From Oxalobacteraceae bacterium (GTDB lineage Bacteria; Pseudomonadota; Gammaproteobacteria; Burkholderiales; Burkholderiaceae_D): DNA of 5,744 nucleotides. Every line of letters starts with the position of its first letter. Positions within the stretch are counted from its first letter, which is position 1. This document shows positions 5,399-5,744 of the stretch, one piece after another. Both the position numbers and the translations under genes were made by a program. The notes below the pieces were generated by a model that was given only the letters and a program-made list of their open reading frames with translations, made no database searches and was not told where the DNA came from. Where the stretch lies: the NCBI GenBank assembly GCA_027485535.1, contig JAIXQV010000283.1, positions 1 to 5,744 on the forward strand, read 5' to 3'.

Positions 5399-5744
5399 AG
5401 AGGTACTGCCGCAGCACCACCTCGGCCACACACACTGGCTTGTCTCCCCCCTCTTGCTCAGCGGTGTACTGCCAGACGGTTTGCACACAATCCGTCAACC
5501 GCTCGAGCGCCAGCAGCGAGAATCTCGCGCGCATGCGCTGCCCAGTGCGCATCGGCGCCGGAAAGCGAATCTTGTTGGCGCCGTAATTGATGCTCATGCG
5601 ACAAAACCGCACATCAATGGTCGCTTCAAGAAATTTTGGCAGCAGCGATAGGGTCAGGTAACCATGCGCAACCGTGCCGCCAAACGGCGACTGCTGTGTG
5701 GCACGCTCAACATCGACATGAATCCACTGCGGATCATCAGTTGC
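5397..5744 (-). CDS. MaoC-like (hot-dog) enoyl-CoA hydratase, partial, N-terminus beyond the window
   Basis: Reading the minus strand from the right edge gives an uninterrupted frame of 115 residues ending at TAA (5397-5399). It begins inside the gene: the visible part opens at the hydratase-2 motif ATDDPQWIHVD, with catalytic aspartate and histidine spaced as in PhaJ (D-x4-H), and continues into SPFGGTVAHGYLTLSLL, the FGxxVAHG signature of MaoC/R-specific enoyl-CoA hydratases. The second half, INYGANKIRFPAPMRTG, is the usual hot-dog core strand. About 30-40 N-terminal residues are probably missing. Family members hydrate trans-2-enoyl-CoA to (R)-3-hydroxyacyl-CoA. The internal GTG at 5612 is not the start because the motif lies upstream of it. 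It converges on the plus-strand operon with a 34-base gap and so is not part of the same transcript, yet its chemistry would suit the pathway. Confidence 0.92.
   Translation of the reverse strand, partial: ATDDPQWIHVDVERATQQSPFGGTVAHGYLTLSLLPKFLEATIDVRFCRMSINYGANKIRFPAPMRTGQRMRARFSLLALERLTDCVQTVWQYTAEQEGGDKPVCVAEVVLRQYL

Noticed and set aside
5363..5420. Rho-independent terminator at the convergent junction
   Set aside because: Repeat copies can pair with CAGCACC downstream, but the loop is long, the stem is imperfect and there is no T-run on either strand.
5310..5651. Plus-strand open frame of 113 codons at the right end
   Set aside because: It overlaps the end of the YfcG-like gene and runs antisense to the clearly conserved MaoC coding frame; its Arg/Cys/Ala-rich translation resembles no family I know.

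Overview
The window carries seven protein-coding genes, one of them cut by the right edge, and essentially no non-coding space. Protein sequences and the moderately GC-rich composition fit a Pseudomonadota chromosome, probably a beta- or gammaproteobacterium. The main evidence is a YfcG-type glutathione transferase, glutathione-dependent chemistry, and LvaA/LvaC-style acyl-CoA genes. I cannot name a species. I see no tRNA, rRNA, IS element, CRISPR array or phage gene.

Layout: bases 1-81 hold nothing recognisable. A glutathione S-transferase lies on the minus strand (82-741). An 88-base divergent spacer (742-829) follows and contains a plausible sigma70-type promoter facing right. From 830 to 5362 there is a tight plus-strand run of five genes: a PaaG-like crotonase (830-1609), a histidine-acid phosphatase (1606-2310, ATGA overlap), an APH-fold kinase (about 2318-3379, 7-base gap), an ACAD10/11-type acyl-CoA dehydrogenase (3411-4643, 31-base gap) and a Nu-class YfcG-like glutathione transferase (4670-5362, 26-base gap). 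A MaoC/hot-dog enoyl-CoA hydratase (5397 to beyond 5744) converges on this run. The 34-base junction holds three tandem copies of a 9-mer.

The core is the kinase plus the dehydrogenase. Together they are a split version of mammalian ACAD11, and they match LvaA and LvaC of the Pseudomonas putida levulinate pathway. In those systems the kinase phosphorylates the 4-hydroxyl of a 4-hydroxyacyl-CoA, and the dehydrogenase-like enzyme helps remove the phosphate, so that the chain can be handed to beta-oxidation. The crotonase (isomerase type, not a classical hydratase by its active-site residues) and the MaoC hydratase would supply the remaining double-bond shift and hydration. My inference is that the window encodes catabolism of gamma-hydroxylated or otherwise substituted acyl-CoAs. 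Two unusual additions are a phosphatase cotranscribed with the kinase and two unrelated glutathione transferases bracketing the module. The latter hints at electrophilic substrates or by-products such as enals or lipid-peroxidation products. The acyl-CoA ligase, short-chain dehydrogenase and thiolase such a pathway needs are not in the window.
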